A DNA stretch of 56,826 bases, from assembly GCA_947074295.1 (NCBI GenBank), contig CAMTPC010000009.1, positions 1 through 56,826 of the forward strand. The letters are read 5' to 3'. The notes below the pieces were generated by a model. The model did no database searches, had not been told where the DNA came from, and worked only from the letters and a program-made list of their open reading frames with translations. Position 1 is the stretch's first letter. Every line of letters begins with the position of its first letter. Below, piece by piece: positions 9,583 through 18,023 of this stretch. Position numbers and translations under genes: made by a program. Source of the stretch: an uncultured Bacteroides sp. (lineage in GTDB: Bacteria > Bacteroidota > Bacteroidia > Bacteroidales > Bacteroidaceae).

Positions 9583-10702
9583 ATAAGACACCTTTACTAG
9601 AAGGAAGTTCATAGTGATAAATATCACGTTTGATTGCCATTTTGATGGCACGGGCCAATGCTTTGAAAATGCCTTCGATCTTGTGATGCTCATTTTGACC
9701 TTCGGCTTTGATATTGAGATTCATCTTAGCGGCATCACTCAGCGATTTGAAGAAGTGTAAGAACATCTCCGTAGGCATATCTCCTACTTTCTCCCGATGA
9801 AACTCCGCATCCCACACCAGCCAAGGGCGTCCGCCAAAATCGAGGCATACCTGACACATACAGTCATCCATAGGCAATGCGAATCCATAGCGTTCGATGC
9901 CTCGCTTGTTGCCAAGAGCTTGTAGTAAGCATTCACCAAGAGCAATAGCTGTATCTTCTATCGTATGATGTTCGTCCACTTCAAGATCACCTTTCACACG
10001 GATAGTCAGATCGATACCCGAATGTTTGCCAATCTGTTCCAGCATGTGGTCAAAGAAGCCTAGCCCAGTCGATATATCACAGCGTCCACTCCCATCCAAG
10101 TCCACAGCTACATATATATCTGTCTCTTTGGTAGTGCGTTGCACTGCTGCTTTGCGTTCACCAGCAAACAGGAAGTCCGCAATGCGATCCCAATCCGTCG
10201 TGGCCAATATACAAACATCTTCTAGTCCATTATCTTTCAAAATAGACATATCGGGCTGCAGTAAGATAGCTTTGCATCCCAAGTTCTTAGCCAATTCGAC
10301 ATCAGTAGCTCTATCACCTAACACGAAACTACCAGCCAAGTCATATGCTGGATTATTCAAGTATTTACCCAACATTCCTGTGCGTGGTTTACGATTAGGA
10401 CTATTATCTTCCGGAAAACTTGGATCTATAAAGACCTCATCAAACTCAATCCCTTCTCCCTTAAGCGTTTGCATCACCAGATTGTGTACAGGCCAGAAGG
10501 TATCTTCTGGAAAAGCATTTGTACCCAATCCGTCTTGATTGGTGACCATAGCCAATTCAAAATCGAGTTTATCGCAGATAAAAGCCAAATTGCGCATCAT
10601 CTTGGGATAAAAAACCAATTTCTCGAATGCATCAAGTTGATAATCGACAGGTGGTTCTAGCACCAATGTACCATCACGGTCTATAAAAAGCACCTTTTTC
10701 AT
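9581..10702 (-). CDS. hisB: Bifunctional histidinol-phosphatase / imidazoleglycerol-phosphate dehydratase
   Basis: A 373-residue fusion for two steps of histidine synthesis. Residues 1 to about 165 are a HAD phosphatase (DRDGT at 8-12). From about 175 to the end is the dehydratase, with its His-rich manganese motifs ([20 protein letters not shown]). Last gene of hisG-hisD-hisC-hisB; its start overlaps the hisC stop by four bases, which suggests coupled translation. The remaining his genes are not in the window. Confidence 0.95.
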   Translation of the reverse strand: MKKVLFIDRDGTLVLEPPVDYQLDAFEKLVFYPKMMRNLAFICDKLDFELAMVTNQDGLGTNAFPEDTFWPVHNLVMQTLKGEGIEFDEVFIDPSFPEDNSPNRKPRTGMLGKYLNNPAYDLAGSFVLGDRATDVELAKNLGCKAILLQPDMSILKDNGLEDVCILATTDWDRIADFLFAGERKAAVQRTTKETDIYVAVDLDGSGRCDISTGLGFFDHMLEQIGKHSGIDLTIRVKGDLEVDEHHTIEDTAIALGECLLQALGNKRGIERYGFALPMDDCMCQVCLDFGGRPWLVWDAEFHREKVGDMPTEMFLHFFKSLSDAAKMNLNIKAEGQNEHHKIEGIFKALARAIKMAIKRDIYHYELPSSKGVL

Positions 10703-11754
10703 GCCTGCGCCTCCTTATCTGCATATTTGCGCAGCGCACTGATCAGATTATTGTTTTCACTACGCATTCCTACTGTGATGCGTAGACAATTGCAGCAAAG
10801 CGAGACGGTGTGTCGGTTTCTCACAATGATACCTTCGGTCACCAGATAATTATAAATCTTCACAGCGTCAGTGACACGTGCTAAAAAAAAGTTTGCATCC
10901 GAAGGATATATATGTTCCACACACGGCAACTCCAATAATTCCTTCTCAAACCTTGTCCGCTCCTCTATTAATGTCTGTACCCATCGATCTATTTCGTGAT
11001 GACGATGTAGCATTTCCATCGCATGTTGCTGTGTCAGAAGATTGATATTGTAAGGGTATTTGATTTTATTCAAAATATGGATAATGTCTTCCGACGCAAA
11101 GGCCATACCCAAGCGGATAGCCGCAGAGGCCCATGCCTTGGAAAAGGTTTGCAACACCACTAAGTTGGGATAATCCTTCAGTTTGGCTGTATAGGAGGAT
11201 AAATCCGAGAAATCATTATATGCTTCGTCAACAATTACCAAGCCATCGAATGCATCGAGCACTTTCAATATCTCATCGCCAGACAAATCGTTACCAGTAG
11301 GATTATTGGGCGAGCACAGAAAAATCAGTTTTGTGTGCTTATCCGTAGCTTTCAGAAGACTTTCAGCTGTGAACTGGAAGTTTTCATCGAGTAACACTTT
11401 GCGGTATTCCACATCATTTACATCTGCACATACCTGATACATACCATAAGTGGGGTCAATGGCTACCACATTATCTTCGCGAGGTTCGCAGAAAGCACGA
11501 AACAGCAGGTCGATAGCCTCATCGCTGCCATTGCCCAGAAATATCTGTTCGGGCTCCACGACTTTTACTACCGCTATTTTCTTTTTCAGATCTAGCTGCA
11601 ACGGATCAGGATAACGATTGTGAGGCGAGTTGTAGGGAGACTCATTAGCATCAAGAAATACAGATGCTGTAGCCCCCTTGTATTCATCGCGTGCTGATGA
11701 ATAGGGCTTCAAAGCCCATATATTGGGTCGGGTTAGTTCTTGTAATGTTTTCAT
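10699..11754 (-). CDS. hisC: Histidinol-phosphate aminotransferase
   Basis: A PLP enzyme of 351 residues that transaminates imidazole-acetol phosphate to histidinol phosphate with glutamate. Fold-type I landmarks: SPNNPTGN at 148-155, DEAY at 176-179, and the Schiff-base lysine Lys206 in TFSKAW. I start at the ATG at 11754; a longer reading from 11766 uses TTG. It lies 18 bp after hisD and overlaps hisB by four bases. Confidence 0.94.
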   Translation of the reverse strand: MKTLQELTRPNIWALKPYSSARDEYKGATASVFLDANESPYNSPHNRYPDPLQLDLKKKIAVVKVVEPEQIFLGNGSDEAIDLLFRAFCEPREDNVVAIDPTYGMYQVCADVNDVEYRKVLLDENFQFTAESLLKATDKHTKLIFLCSPNNPTGNDLSGDEILKVLDAFDGLVIVDEAYNDFSDLSSYTAKLKDYPNLVVLQTFSKAWASAAIRLGMAFASEDIIHILNKIKYPYNINLLTQQHAMEMLHRHHEIDRWVQTLIEERTRFEKELLELPCVEHIYPSDANFFLARVTDAVKIYNYLVTEGIIVRNRHTVSLCCNCLRITVGMRSENNNLISALRKYADKEAQA

Positions 11755-11772
11755 CTTTAGAGACAATTCAGA

Positions 11773-13068
11773 TTATTTATTTGAGTTTTCTATCTCCGCT
11801 AATCGCACGGTTACTGCATTTTTATGTCCATCCAGTGATTCATTCTCAGCCATCACCTCTATGGCAGGGCCTATGTTGCGTATTCCTTCGGCACTGAGTG
11901 TTTGGAAAGTGATTTTTCGAATAAAACTATCCAGGCTCACTCCACTATAAGCATGCGCATAACCATTGGTAGGCAGGGTATGATTAGTACCCGATGCGTA
12001 ATCGCCTGCACTTTCCGGAGAGTATGAACCGAGAAATACAGAACCTGCATTCACCACTCTTTCAGCTACCTCCATAAAATCCTTAGTCTCGACAATCAGA
12101 TGTTCGGGTGCATAAAGATTGGTCATTTCTATCGCTTCTTCTTTGTCTTTTACCAAGATCAGCTTACTATTATCCAATGCTTTGGTAGCAATATCACGCC
12201 GTGGCAACACCTGTAATTGTTTTTCCACCTCAATCTGTACAGCTTCTATTAATGCTTCAGATGTAGTGATCAATATGGCTTGACTATCTATTCCATGTTC
12301 CGCCTGCGAAAGCAGATCGGCAGCCACAAATACGGGGTTAGCCGTTTCGTCGGCCAATACTTCTACTTCGGATGGACCGGCTGGCATATCAATTGCCACA
12401 TCACGCAGACTCACCAATTGTTTGGCAGCGGTAACATATTGATTGCCTGGACCAAAAATCTTGTAGACCTTGGGTACACTTTCAGTGCCATAGGCCATGG
12501 CTGCTATAGCTTGTACACCCCCAATCTTAAATACTTTATTCACCCCAGCTACACGAGCTGCAAATAATATGGCAGGATGCACTTTGCCTTCGGCATTGGG
12601 AGGTGTACATAACACTATTTCCCTACAACCAGCTATCTTAGCCGGCACAGCCAGCATCAACACAGTAGAGAAAAGAGGAGCTGTCCCTCCAGGGATATAT
12701 AAACCTACCTTCTCGATGCCTACCGCCTTTTGCCAACACACCACCCCAGGTGCAGTTTCGACTTTCGCGCCTTCAAAACGTTGTGCAGCATGAAAAGTCT
12801 CAATATTTTTATGTGCCAAGCGTATAGCCGCTTTCAGTTCTTCCGAGACAATTACTTCTGCCTCGAGCATCTCGCTTTCGGATACAGCTAGATAGGAAAG
12901 TTGCACTTTGTCAAACTGAGCTTCAAATTCCAACACTGCCTTGTCGCCATCGCTTCGTACACTATTGATAATTGTCTCTACTCTATCAAACAAAAAAGTA
13001 GTATCTAGTGCAGGACGTTTCAGACAGACATCCCATTGTGTTCGAGCAGGGTATTTAATAATATTCAT
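11773..13068 (-). CDS. hisD: Histidinol dehydrogenase
   Basis: A 431-residue zinc enzyme that oxidises histidinol to histidine with two NAD+ molecules, the last step of the pathway. The family signatures GPGNQYVTAAK and PAGPSEVEVLADE are intact, as is the HGIDSQAIL region. Length is typical. It is 20 bp downstream of hisG and 18 bp upstream of hisC in one transcript. Confidence 0.95.
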   Translation of the reverse strand: MNIIKYPARTQWDVCLKRPALDTTFLFDRVETIINSVRSDGDKAVLEFEAQFDKVQLSYLAVSESEMLEAEVIVSEELKAAIRLAHKNIETFHAAQRFEGAKVETAPGVVCWQKAVGIEKVGLYIPGGTAPLFSTVLMLAVPAKIAGCREIVLCTPPNAEGKVHPAILFAARVAGVNKVFKIGGVQAIAAMAYGTESVPKVYKIFGPGNQYVTAAKQLVSLRDVAIDMPAGPSEVEVLADETANPVFVAADLLSQAEHGIDSQAILITTSEALIEAVQIEVEKQLQVLPRRDIATKALDNSKLILVKDKEEAIEMTNLYAPEHLIVETKDFMEVAERVVNAGSVFLGSYSPESAGDYASGTNHTLPTNGYAHAYSGVSLDSFIRKITFQTLSAEGIRNIGPAIEVMAENESLDGHKNAVTVRLAEIENSNK

Positions 13069-13088
13069 AATACACGTTTTTTCTTGGC

Positions 13089-13943
13089 TTATAAAATCAT
13101 CTTCTCGATAGGAAGTACCAGTATACCTTCAGCACCCAATGCCTTAAGTTTACCGATAATCTCCCAGAAACGTTTCTGATCGAGCACCGTATGTACTGAG
13201 CACCATCCTTCTTGCGCTAAAGGCATCACAGTGGGGCTTTTCATACCTGGCAACACACTGATGATTTCTTCTAATTTATCCTTAGGTGCATTCATCAGCA
13301 CATATTTTTTATCTTCGGCTGTTTTCACAGCGTCCAAACGAAAAAGAAGCTCGTTAAGTATTTCTCGTTTCTCAGCCGATAGATTCTTATTACCAATGAG
13401 CAATGCTTCTGACTTCAACACCACTTCGACCTCCTTTAAACGATTGCTTACCAAAGTCGAACCAGAGCTTACAATATCAAAGATAGCGTCGGCAAGACCT
13501 ATACCTGGAGCCACTTCTACTGAGCCTGTGATGACGTGTACTTCGGACTCTACACCTTGTTTGGCCATATAAGCATTCAGTATTTCGGGATAGGATGTAG
13601 CGATTTTTTTGCCTGCGAACCACGTCACACCAGGATAATCAATATCTTTGGGGATAGCCAGAGATAAACGACATTTACTGAACCCCAAACGTTTGATGAT
13701 TTCCGCATCTTCGCCTTTTTCGACAAATTCATTTTCACCCACTATACCCAGATCGGCTACACCGGTAGCCACGGATTGTGGAATATCATCATCGCGAAGA
13801 AACAATACTTCGACAGGAAAATTAGACGACTGTACAAGAAGCGTACGCTTCGTAGCACTCAATTTGATATCGGCTTCGGCTAAGATTGCCATGGTCTCTT
13901 CGAACAATCGGCCCTTGGCCTGTACTGCTATTCGTAGTAACAT
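13089..13943 (-). CDS. hisG: ATP phosphoribosyltransferase, long form
   Basis: First committed step of histidine synthesis, condensing ATP and PRPP. At 284 residues it is the long (HisG-L) form, with a C-terminal ACT-like domain that binds histidine for feedback inhibition, so no HisZ partner is needed. The start is the ATG at 13943 (MLLRIAVQAKGRL). An upstream TTG at 13994 would lie inside the attenuator terminator and is rejected. The enzyme thus has both allosteric and, from the leader below, transcriptional control by histidine. Confidence 0.94.
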   Translation of the reverse strand: MLLRIAVQAKGRLFEETMAILAEADIKLSATKRTLLVQSSNFPVEVLFLRDDDIPQSVATGVADLGIVGENEFVEKGEDAEIIKRLGFSKCRLSLAIPKDIDYPGVTWFAGKKIATSYPEILNAYMAKQGVESEVHVITGSVEVAPGIGLADAIFDIVSSGSTLVSNRLKEVEVVLKSEALLIGNKNLSAEKREILNELLFRLDAVKTAEDKKYVLMNAPKDKLEEIISVLPGMKSPTVMPLAQEGWCSVHTVLDQKRFWEIIGKLKALGAEGILVLPIEKMIL

Positions 13944-13992
13944 AGTAGATTTATTTGAAAGTTTTAAAACATTAATTGAATTAACGGATAAC

Positions 13993-14060
13993 AAAAAAGG
14001 CTTACCCTGGGGTAAGCCTCTATATTTTGATCTGTTTATACAATATCATCCTAGCCTACC
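13993..14060 (-). promoter_or_regulatory. his attenuator: antiterminator arm and intrinsic terminator
   Basis: On the minus strand an 8-bp GC-rich stem (GGCTTACC with GGTAAGCC, 14018-14011 with 14006-13999) plus one A-T pair precedes six T residues (13998-13993). This is a strong terminator 50 bases before hisG. The segment GGTAGGCT (14060-14053), directly after the leader stop codon, can pair with the left terminator arm (eight pairs, two of them G-U) to form an antiterminator. A ribosome finishing the leader would cover this segment and let the terminator form; one stalled at the His codons would leave it free. Confidence 0.82.
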
Positions 14061-14063
14061 GGT

Positions 14064-14108
14064 CTACTCGTTAGGAATAAAATGATGATGTGTAAACGAA
14101 TTTTTCAT
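14064..14108 (-). CDS. hisL: his leader peptide (HisL)
   Basis: A 14-residue ORF, MKNSFTHHHFIPNE, too short for normal gene calling. It has three consecutive His codons (14090-14082). The start is 15-20 bases after the predicted transcription start and the TAG stop is 3 bases before the antiterminator arm. This is the arrangement of classical leader-peptide attenuation, in which scarce charged tRNA-His stalls the ribosome and allows transcription into hisG. The call rests on the codon run, the adjacent terminator and the matching promoter. Confidence 0.82.
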   Translation of the reverse strand: MKNSFTHHHFIPNE

Positions 14109-14128
14109 ATTTTTCTTCTTTGATGCGA

Positions 14129-14159
14129 CAAATGTAAAGCATACATCTGACACCACAAA
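14129..14159 (-). promoter_or_regulatory. Promoter of the his operon
   Basis: TTTG at 14159-14156, a 19-bp spacer and TACATTTG at 14136-14129: an exact Bacteroides -33/-7 promoter. The predicted start near 14124 leaves a leader of about 15 bases before hisL. Confidence 0.78.
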
Positions 14160-14189
14160 ATATTTATCACAAAAAGTTCGTTTTTTCTT

Positions 14190-14681
14190 TCATATTAAAG
14201 GAAGTAGTTCTTCTGGTTCCACTTCGCATGTCTTGAAAAACATCTCTTCGCGTGCCTTTTCTTGTGGGAAAGTAAAATAAGTACAGACTGCTTCCGTACA
14301 TAGATCTTCATCCTTATCATAGAGCTTAGCTTCTATAAAAACGATATTTCGTTTCGTCTCCTTAATCTTCGCTCGAAGCACCACATGCGAATCATTAGTA
14401 CTGATTGCCTTACGATAGCGTGTTTCCATTTTCGAGGTCATACCCGTAGTTTGCAGTTTGCGCAATACGACCCATGCACAAATCTCATCTAGCAATACAG
14501 CTTGTATACCACCATGCAACGTATTCAGCCAACCTTGATAATCAGGGCGAGGCTTCCAAATACTTACCACTTCATCGCCATCCTCATAAAATTCCATTTT
14601 CACACCAGCTTCATTGTCTGGCGAACACCCGAAACAATTATATCCTTCAAAACCTTTCCATGGATTGATAATCTTTTTCAT
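14190..14681 (-). CDS. PaaI-type hotdog-fold thioesterase
   Basis: A 163-residue single-domain protein of the PaaI/acyl-CoA thioesterase group. The sequence has an FGCSPDNEAG-like start, WLNTLHGGIQAVLLDEICAW (the HGG motif and the acidic residue of the long helix) and a following beta-sheet region. These enzymes hydrolyse acyl-CoA or aryl-CoA thioesters; the substrate is not predictable. It has its own promoter and is upstream of, but separate from, the his operon. Confidence 0.85.
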   Translation of the reverse strand: MKKIINPWKGFEGYNCFGCSPDNEAGVKMEFYEDGDEVVSIWKPRPDYQGWLNTLHGGIQAVLLDEICAWVVLRKLQTTGMTSKMETRYRKAISTNDSHVVLRAKIKETKRNIVFIEAKLYDKDEDLCTEAVCTYFTFPQEKAREEMFFKTCEVEPEELLPLI

Positions 14682-14742
14682 ATATATTCGATTAGTTTAT
14701 TAGTATGTATCCCAAACCAGAATGTATGGTTTGTAGTAACAA

Positions 14743-14773
14743 CAAACATAATCTGTTTTTTCTAAATACCAAA
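14743..14773 (-). promoter_or_regulatory. Promoter of the thioesterase gene
   Basis: TTTG at 14773-14770, a 19-bp spacer and TATGTTTG at 14750-14743 on the minus strand, an exact consensus match. The 5' leader contains a short CAAACC/GGTTTG hairpin (14713-14733). Confidence 0.7.
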
Positions 14774-14810
14774 ATCATTCACCTATAACTTGATAAAATG
14801 ATAGTAAGCT

Positions 14811-14975
14811 CAATACATATATCGGCGGCGTTTAGCAAACGTGTTGTAAGTGAATGATTAACCTATTTCGTGGCCATCCTTACTCAAGCAGCTGAGCATG
14901 GCTAAACAACATCTTGGATAGCCGTGGTCAGCAGGGCAGCCTAAGGTAATCAGCATCATACATGTATATCTCTAT
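14811..14975. ncRNA. Candidate structured RNA (rod-like, 6S-like layout)
   Basis: The 410-bp gap 14682-15090 has no protein gene. Its middle is less AT-rich and can fold into one long imperfect hairpin. The ends pair (ATACAT with ATGTAT). A TGATTA/TAATCA helix, a CCTTA/TAAGG helix, a CTGA/TCAG helix and a seven-pair apical helix (ATGGCTA with TAGCCGT) follow. A small CGTTT/AAACG hairpin lies on one side of the large inner bulge. This resembles 6S RNA in layout, but I have no sequence match. On the minus strand a TTTG (15001-14998) and a weak TATTATAG box (14979-14972), 18 bp apart, could start it. The strand is undecided, since one wobble pair favours plus. Confidence 0.4.
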
Positions 14976-14998
14976 AATATAAGCTATTGACATTTCGC

Positions 14999-15036
14999 AA
15001 AAAACACGTCTCCGACAATCATTTATCGAAGACGTG
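14999..15036 (-). terminator. Terminator of the 15.1-15.9 kb gene pair
   Basis: A 7-bp stem (15005-15011 with 15030-15036), extended by three inner pairs across a mismatch, is followed on the minus strand by six T residues (15004-14999). It lies downstream of the two tandem unknown genes. The T run could double as the -33 box for the candidate RNA to its left. Confidence 0.72.
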
Positions 15037-15090
15037 CACATTGTAAACTTTTATATAGTAAATACTTGGCTTTATCTATACAGACATGTT

Positions 15091-15465
15091 CTAAGAATCA
15101 AACTCCGTATCTTTGCCTAAGAATTGATTTTCACGGAAATAATCTACCATATTCTCTATTACTTCCTGAATATTACCTTGCAGTTCGGGTGATAAGAACT
15201 TGATTTCGCAGTCAAATCTACCTTCCATTCGCTTGAAGATATCCCCTGGGAATAATGTCCATTCCGTTTCGCGGCTGATATCTGGGTAGAAAGCCACTTC
15301 CACAGTATCGGTATGGAGTACCACTTTACCAAAGAAAGTCTTTTTATCAGCATACTCTGCCCACACTTCGTAGTGATGTTCTTCGTCGATAGTGGCTGTC
15401 AACGGCGGCACGTAGTTTCTAAAATCATTGCGAATGTCTTTAAACATCCTTTTCAACTTATCCAT
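15091..15465 (-). CDS. Uncharacterised protein, second of a tandem paralogous pair
   Basis: A 124-residue soluble protein without signal peptide or membrane segment; I do not recognise the family. It resembles the product of the gene 11 bp upstream. Both have a YEV/YEL strand, a K-x-FFGKVV / HLFGYVV strand, a strand followed by FxxxIS, a FxxxxLxxKM-like helix and a C-terminal amphipathic helix ending in aromatic residues. The fold would be mixed alpha/beta. Being co-transcribed paralogues, they may form a heterodimer; this is inference only. Confidence 0.7.
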   Translation of the reverse strand: MDKLKRMFKDIRNDFRNYVPPLTATIDEEHHYEVWAEYADKKTFFGKVVLHTDTVEVAFYPDISRETEWTLFPGDIFKRMEGRFDCEIKFLSPELQGNIQEVIENMVDYFRENQFLGKDTEFDS

Positions 15466-15476
15466 ATATATGATTA

Positions 15477-15857
15477 TTATGAGTTAGTGATCCAGTTTTT
15501 CTCATTGTAGAAATAGAGTAATTTCTCACAAGCATCTTGAATATCATGACGGAAGTCTGCGACATGTGCATCACGCATCTCGAATCGGCAGTGGTCATTC
15601 ATTTTCTGAAGTAATGTTTCGGAGAACAATTGACGCATATCCTTATCCGATATTTGTGTATTAAAACCGATTGTAATCACATGCTCATGAGCTACTACAT
15701 AGCCAAATAGATGTTTCTGACCATCCTTGCCAACCGTAGTCAGTTCATAGTGAGTTGGAGTATCTATCTCCTCGCAAGTAGGCGTTGCCGCGCTCTTGAG
15801 GTATTGTCTGATCATCTCGAAAGATTGATTGACATTGGGTTTGTTTTCGTGTGACAT
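15477..15857 (-). CDS. Uncharacterised protein, first of a tandem paralogous pair
   Basis: A 126-residue acidic cytosolic protein, paralogous to the next gene downstream. Aligned landmarks are THYELTTVGKDGQKHLFGYVV, a central ISDKDMRQLF segment and a long C-terminal helix with CEKLLYFYNEKNWI. No catalytic motif is visible. It is the first gene of a two-gene transcript that ends at the hairpin near 15.0 kb. No function is assigned. Confidence 0.7.
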   Translation of the reverse strand: MSHENKPNVNQSFEMIRQYLKSAATPTCEEIDTPTHYELTTVGKDGQKHLFGYVVAHEHVITIGFNTQISDKDMRQLFSETLLQKMNDHCRFEMRDAHVADFRHDIQDACEKLLYFYNEKNWITNS

Positions 15858-15961
15858 AATCCTATATTATTTTTTAGTTGTTAGAAAGTCAAATCATATC
15901 ACATTTAAAACACTCTTTAAGAGCCATTGTTTAGAAAAACCACTAAAATTGGCGGTTTAAG

Positions 15962-16000
15962 ATAAAAAGAAAGCGCTGTGACAAGAACTAGTCACAGCGC
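15962..16000 (-). terminator. Terminator of marC
   Basis: A perfect 10-bp GC-rich stem (15973-15982 with 15991-16000) is followed on the minus strand by a T-rich stretch. It is 27 bp downstream of the MarC-family gene. Confidence 0.8.
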
Positions 16001-16027
16001 CAAGCATATTTTGATGAGATACTTTAA

Positions 16028-16624
16028 TTATCTCTGAAGCCCATCAATCAGAAGTGTGATGTTGGAAGTAAAAAGTCGAACTGCAATAGCCAGTAGAATA
16101 ATACCAAAAAATTTCCGACTAAGATAAATACCTCCCTTACCCAAGAAACGCTCTATCCTACCTGTCATGCTCACTACGAAAAAGACAAATACCATATTGA
16201 GCAAAAGAGCTATAATGATATTTATACTAAAATATTCGGCTCTAAGAGACAGTAAAGTAGTAAATGCACCTGCCCCTGCCAATAGCGGGAAGACCAAAGG
16301 CACCAATGTAGCTTCCTTAATAGGCCCTTGGTTCTTGAAAATTTCGACATCAAGAATCATTTCCAAAGCCATCAAAAAGATAATAAGCGAACCAGCTACC
16401 GCAAATGATTCTATATCTACGTGAAACAATTTAAGCATCATGTCGCCAGCATAGAAGAAGCCTAGAAGAAGAGCGAGAGATATCAGAGTTGCTTTGGTAG
16501 CATTAACCCCCTTACCTTTTTCTTTCAGACTTATGATGATAGGTATCGACCCTAGAATGTCTATCACAGCAAAAAGTACGATAAACGCACTGAGCATTTG
16601 TTGAAAATTGAAATTTGTGAACAT
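16028..16624 (-). CDS. MarC-family integral membrane protein
   Basis: A 198-residue inner-membrane protein with about six hydrophobic helices and the family pattern: FVIDILGSIPI in helix 1, GSLIIFLMALEMI in helix 3, and PLVFPLLAGAGAFTTLL. MarC proteins were once linked to multiple antibiotic resistance, but their function remains unknown. A -7 box (TATCTTTG, 16649-16642) lies upstream without an exact -33 partner. It is transcribed alone. Confidence 0.88.
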   Translation of the reverse strand: MFTNFNFQQMLSAFIVLFAVIDILGSIPIIISLKEKGKGVNATKATLISLALLLGFFYAGDMMLKLFHVDIESFAVAGSLIIFLMALEMILDVEIFKNQGPIKEATLVPLVFPLLAGAGAFTTLLSLRAEYFSINIIIALLLNMVFVFFVVSMTGRIERFLGKGGIYLSRKFFGIILLAIAVRLFTSNITLLIDGLQR

Positions 16625-16723
16625 ATAGCTAAATTTTCCTGCAAAGATAATCGATTTTTATGCAATTCACAATTTATTGTAATTCAAAGCTTCGATTGTT
16701 AATTCTAATTTAAATATGGTCAA

Positions 16724-17227
16724 CTAGGATATGATCTTATTCTTTCCTGAAATGCTTTTTATCTGAATACGCAAAATCTCGGTTCGATGAAAGGATTTTT
16801 CGGCATATTTCAATCCCACTTCCACATCATCAGGAGAATATTTCATCAATATCAGCTTTAATGCCTTCATCCTCTCTTCGGCAGAAAGTCCTGAACTAAT
16901 ACTACCACGCACAACAATACTCTGATAGGCAGTGGTGAATTTATTGGAGATGACAGCGGTCTTTCCAACAACAGAAAAAGAGACGAGTGGGAATTGTGCG
17001 ATACAAGATAACTTATGCCCAGCAGGTGCACAATGGATATAGATGACAGATTCGCCATCCCAAACATAATTGAGTGGAATGCCATATCCCGCCACTTCAC
17101 CTGATTGATGTTCCACCATAGATAAAACTCCATATTCGCCCTCGCGTAATAAATCTTCGGCCAGCTGCTCATTGAGGAGCCTATCTTGACGCCTCACCAA
17201 GCTGTTATTGTATAAGTCTTCTTTCAT
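16724..17227 (-). CDS. Nim-like flavin-binding protein (pyridoxamine 5'-phosphate oxidase fold)
   Basis: A 167-residue split-barrel FMN-binding protein. The order R-x-D-R-L, GEYGVLSMV, YGIPLNYVWDG, IYIHCAPAGHKL and YQSIVVRGSI is that of the Nim family, whose members include 5-nitroimidazole reductases of Bacteroides. Chromosomal relatives are common and most are not known to confer resistance, so none is claimed. It is divergent from a Crp/Fnr regulator and shares the intergenic region that holds that regulator's palindromic operator, so co-regulation is possible. Confidence 0.83.
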   Translation of the reverse strand: MKEDLYNNSLVRRQDRLLNEQLAEDLLREGEYGVLSMVEHQSGEVAGYGIPLNYVWDGESVIYIHCAPAGHKLSCIAQFPLVSFSVVGKTAVISNKFTTAYQSIVVRGSISSGLSAEERMKALKLILMKYSPDDVEVGLKYAEKSFHRTEILRIQIKSISGKNKIIS

Positions 17228-17285
17228 ATCCAGTTAATATTTTTAGCAATCCTATGTCGTTTAATATATATAACTTTAGTTATTG

Positions 17286-17301
17286 TGTAACATTTGTTAC
17301 A
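17286..17301. promoter_or_regulatory. Crp/Fnr-type operator upstream of the 17.3 kb regulator
   Basis: TGTAACATTTGTTACA is a perfect 6-4-6 palindrome. Downstream on the plus strand is a near-consensus -7 box (TATATTTT, 17321-17328), while the -33 position is taken by the palindrome. Its centre is about 40 bp before the predicted transcription start, the usual place for a class II activator. A 15/16 copy lies upstream of nrfH. Confidence 0.68.
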
Positions 17302-17348
17302 TTATTTGTTTTCTAAAATATATATTTTCGTTTTTAAAACTGACTAAT

Positions 17349-18014
17349 ATGGAAAAACATGATCTCTTATTCTTTTGTACCTTGTGCAAAAATAAGTCTC
17401 CCGAGGAAATAGAAAAAATCAAATGCGCTATTCCTCATACCGTAAAGCTATATAAAAGAGGTGAATCCATTGCATTTTATGGGGAACAAATTTCACATCT
17501 GATGATGCTGATAAAAGGCAAGGTAAAAACAGAAATTGTATCGGCTTCTGGACTGACTTTACCAATTGAAGAGATTGATGCACCTTATCCATTAGCTGCC
17601 TCTTTCTTGTTTGCTGACATAGATCATCTTCCAGTACAAATAGTTGCTCTAGAAAAATGCGAAGTCATATTTATCAGCAAAGAAGCCATTGAAAAGCAGA
17701 TAGCTAAATGTCCCAGCTTTTTACGTGGTTTCATGACATTCAATGCCAATAACATGTGTCGCGTATCTGAACGATTGAAGATATTTGCCCAGAAAGGCAT
17801 TAAAGCAAAAATCGCTTATTACATATTTGCGCACGAAAAAGAAGGTAGTTTCGATCTAAAACGGAGTGTGTCATCTTTAGCCGACTTTTTCGCAGTAGAG
17901 CGTCCTTCTCTTTCACGCGCTTTTTCTGAGCTGATTCGCGATGGTATCATCACTTACGAAAACGGTAAGGGAAAGATACTCAATCAACAGAAGCTTGAAG
18001 AATTCTTTTTTTAA
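17349..18014 (+). CDS. Crp/Fnr-family transcription regulator (FNR/HcpR-like)
   Basis: A 221-residue regulator with a cyclic-nucleotide-binding-type beta-barrel (about 20-115), a dimer helix (about 118-160) and a winged helix at about 173-200. The start is the ATG at 17349; a longer frame from 17283 uses TTG and runs through the operator. Cys10, Cys13, Cys26 and Cys104 recall the cysteines of FNR, but the spacing differs and no alignment was done. Position next to the nrf operon and the shared palindrome suggest that it controls nitrite/NO-related genes, as HcpR does in related bacteria. Confidence 0.82.
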   Translation: MEKHDLLFFCTLCKNKSPEEIEKIKCAIPHTVKLYKRGESIAFYGEQISHLMMLIKGKVKTEIVSASGLTLPIEEIDAPYPLAASFLFADIDHLPVQIVALEKCEVIFISKEAIEKQIAKCPSFLRGFMTFNANNMCRVSERLKIFAQKGIKAKIAYYIFAHEKEGSFDLKRSVSSLADFFAVERPSLSRAFSELIRDGIITYENGKGKILNQQKLEEFFF

Positions 18015-18023
18015 ACGAATTGT

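Noticed and set aside
10026..10538. 170-codon ORF opposite hisB
   Set aside because: Antisense to a well-conserved enzyme, without protein-like features.
13944..13994. N-terminal extension of hisG from a TTG at 13994
   Set aside because: It would begin inside the attenuator terminator; the ATG at 13943 gives the normal HisG start.
16724..17227. Nitroimidazole resistance gene
   Set aside because: The Nim-like fold is clear, but chromosomal homologues are common and no insertion element or strong promoter is next to it.
17283..17348. Extension of the Crp/Fnr gene upstream of 17349
   Set aside because: It uses TTG and translates the palindromic operator and the -7 box.
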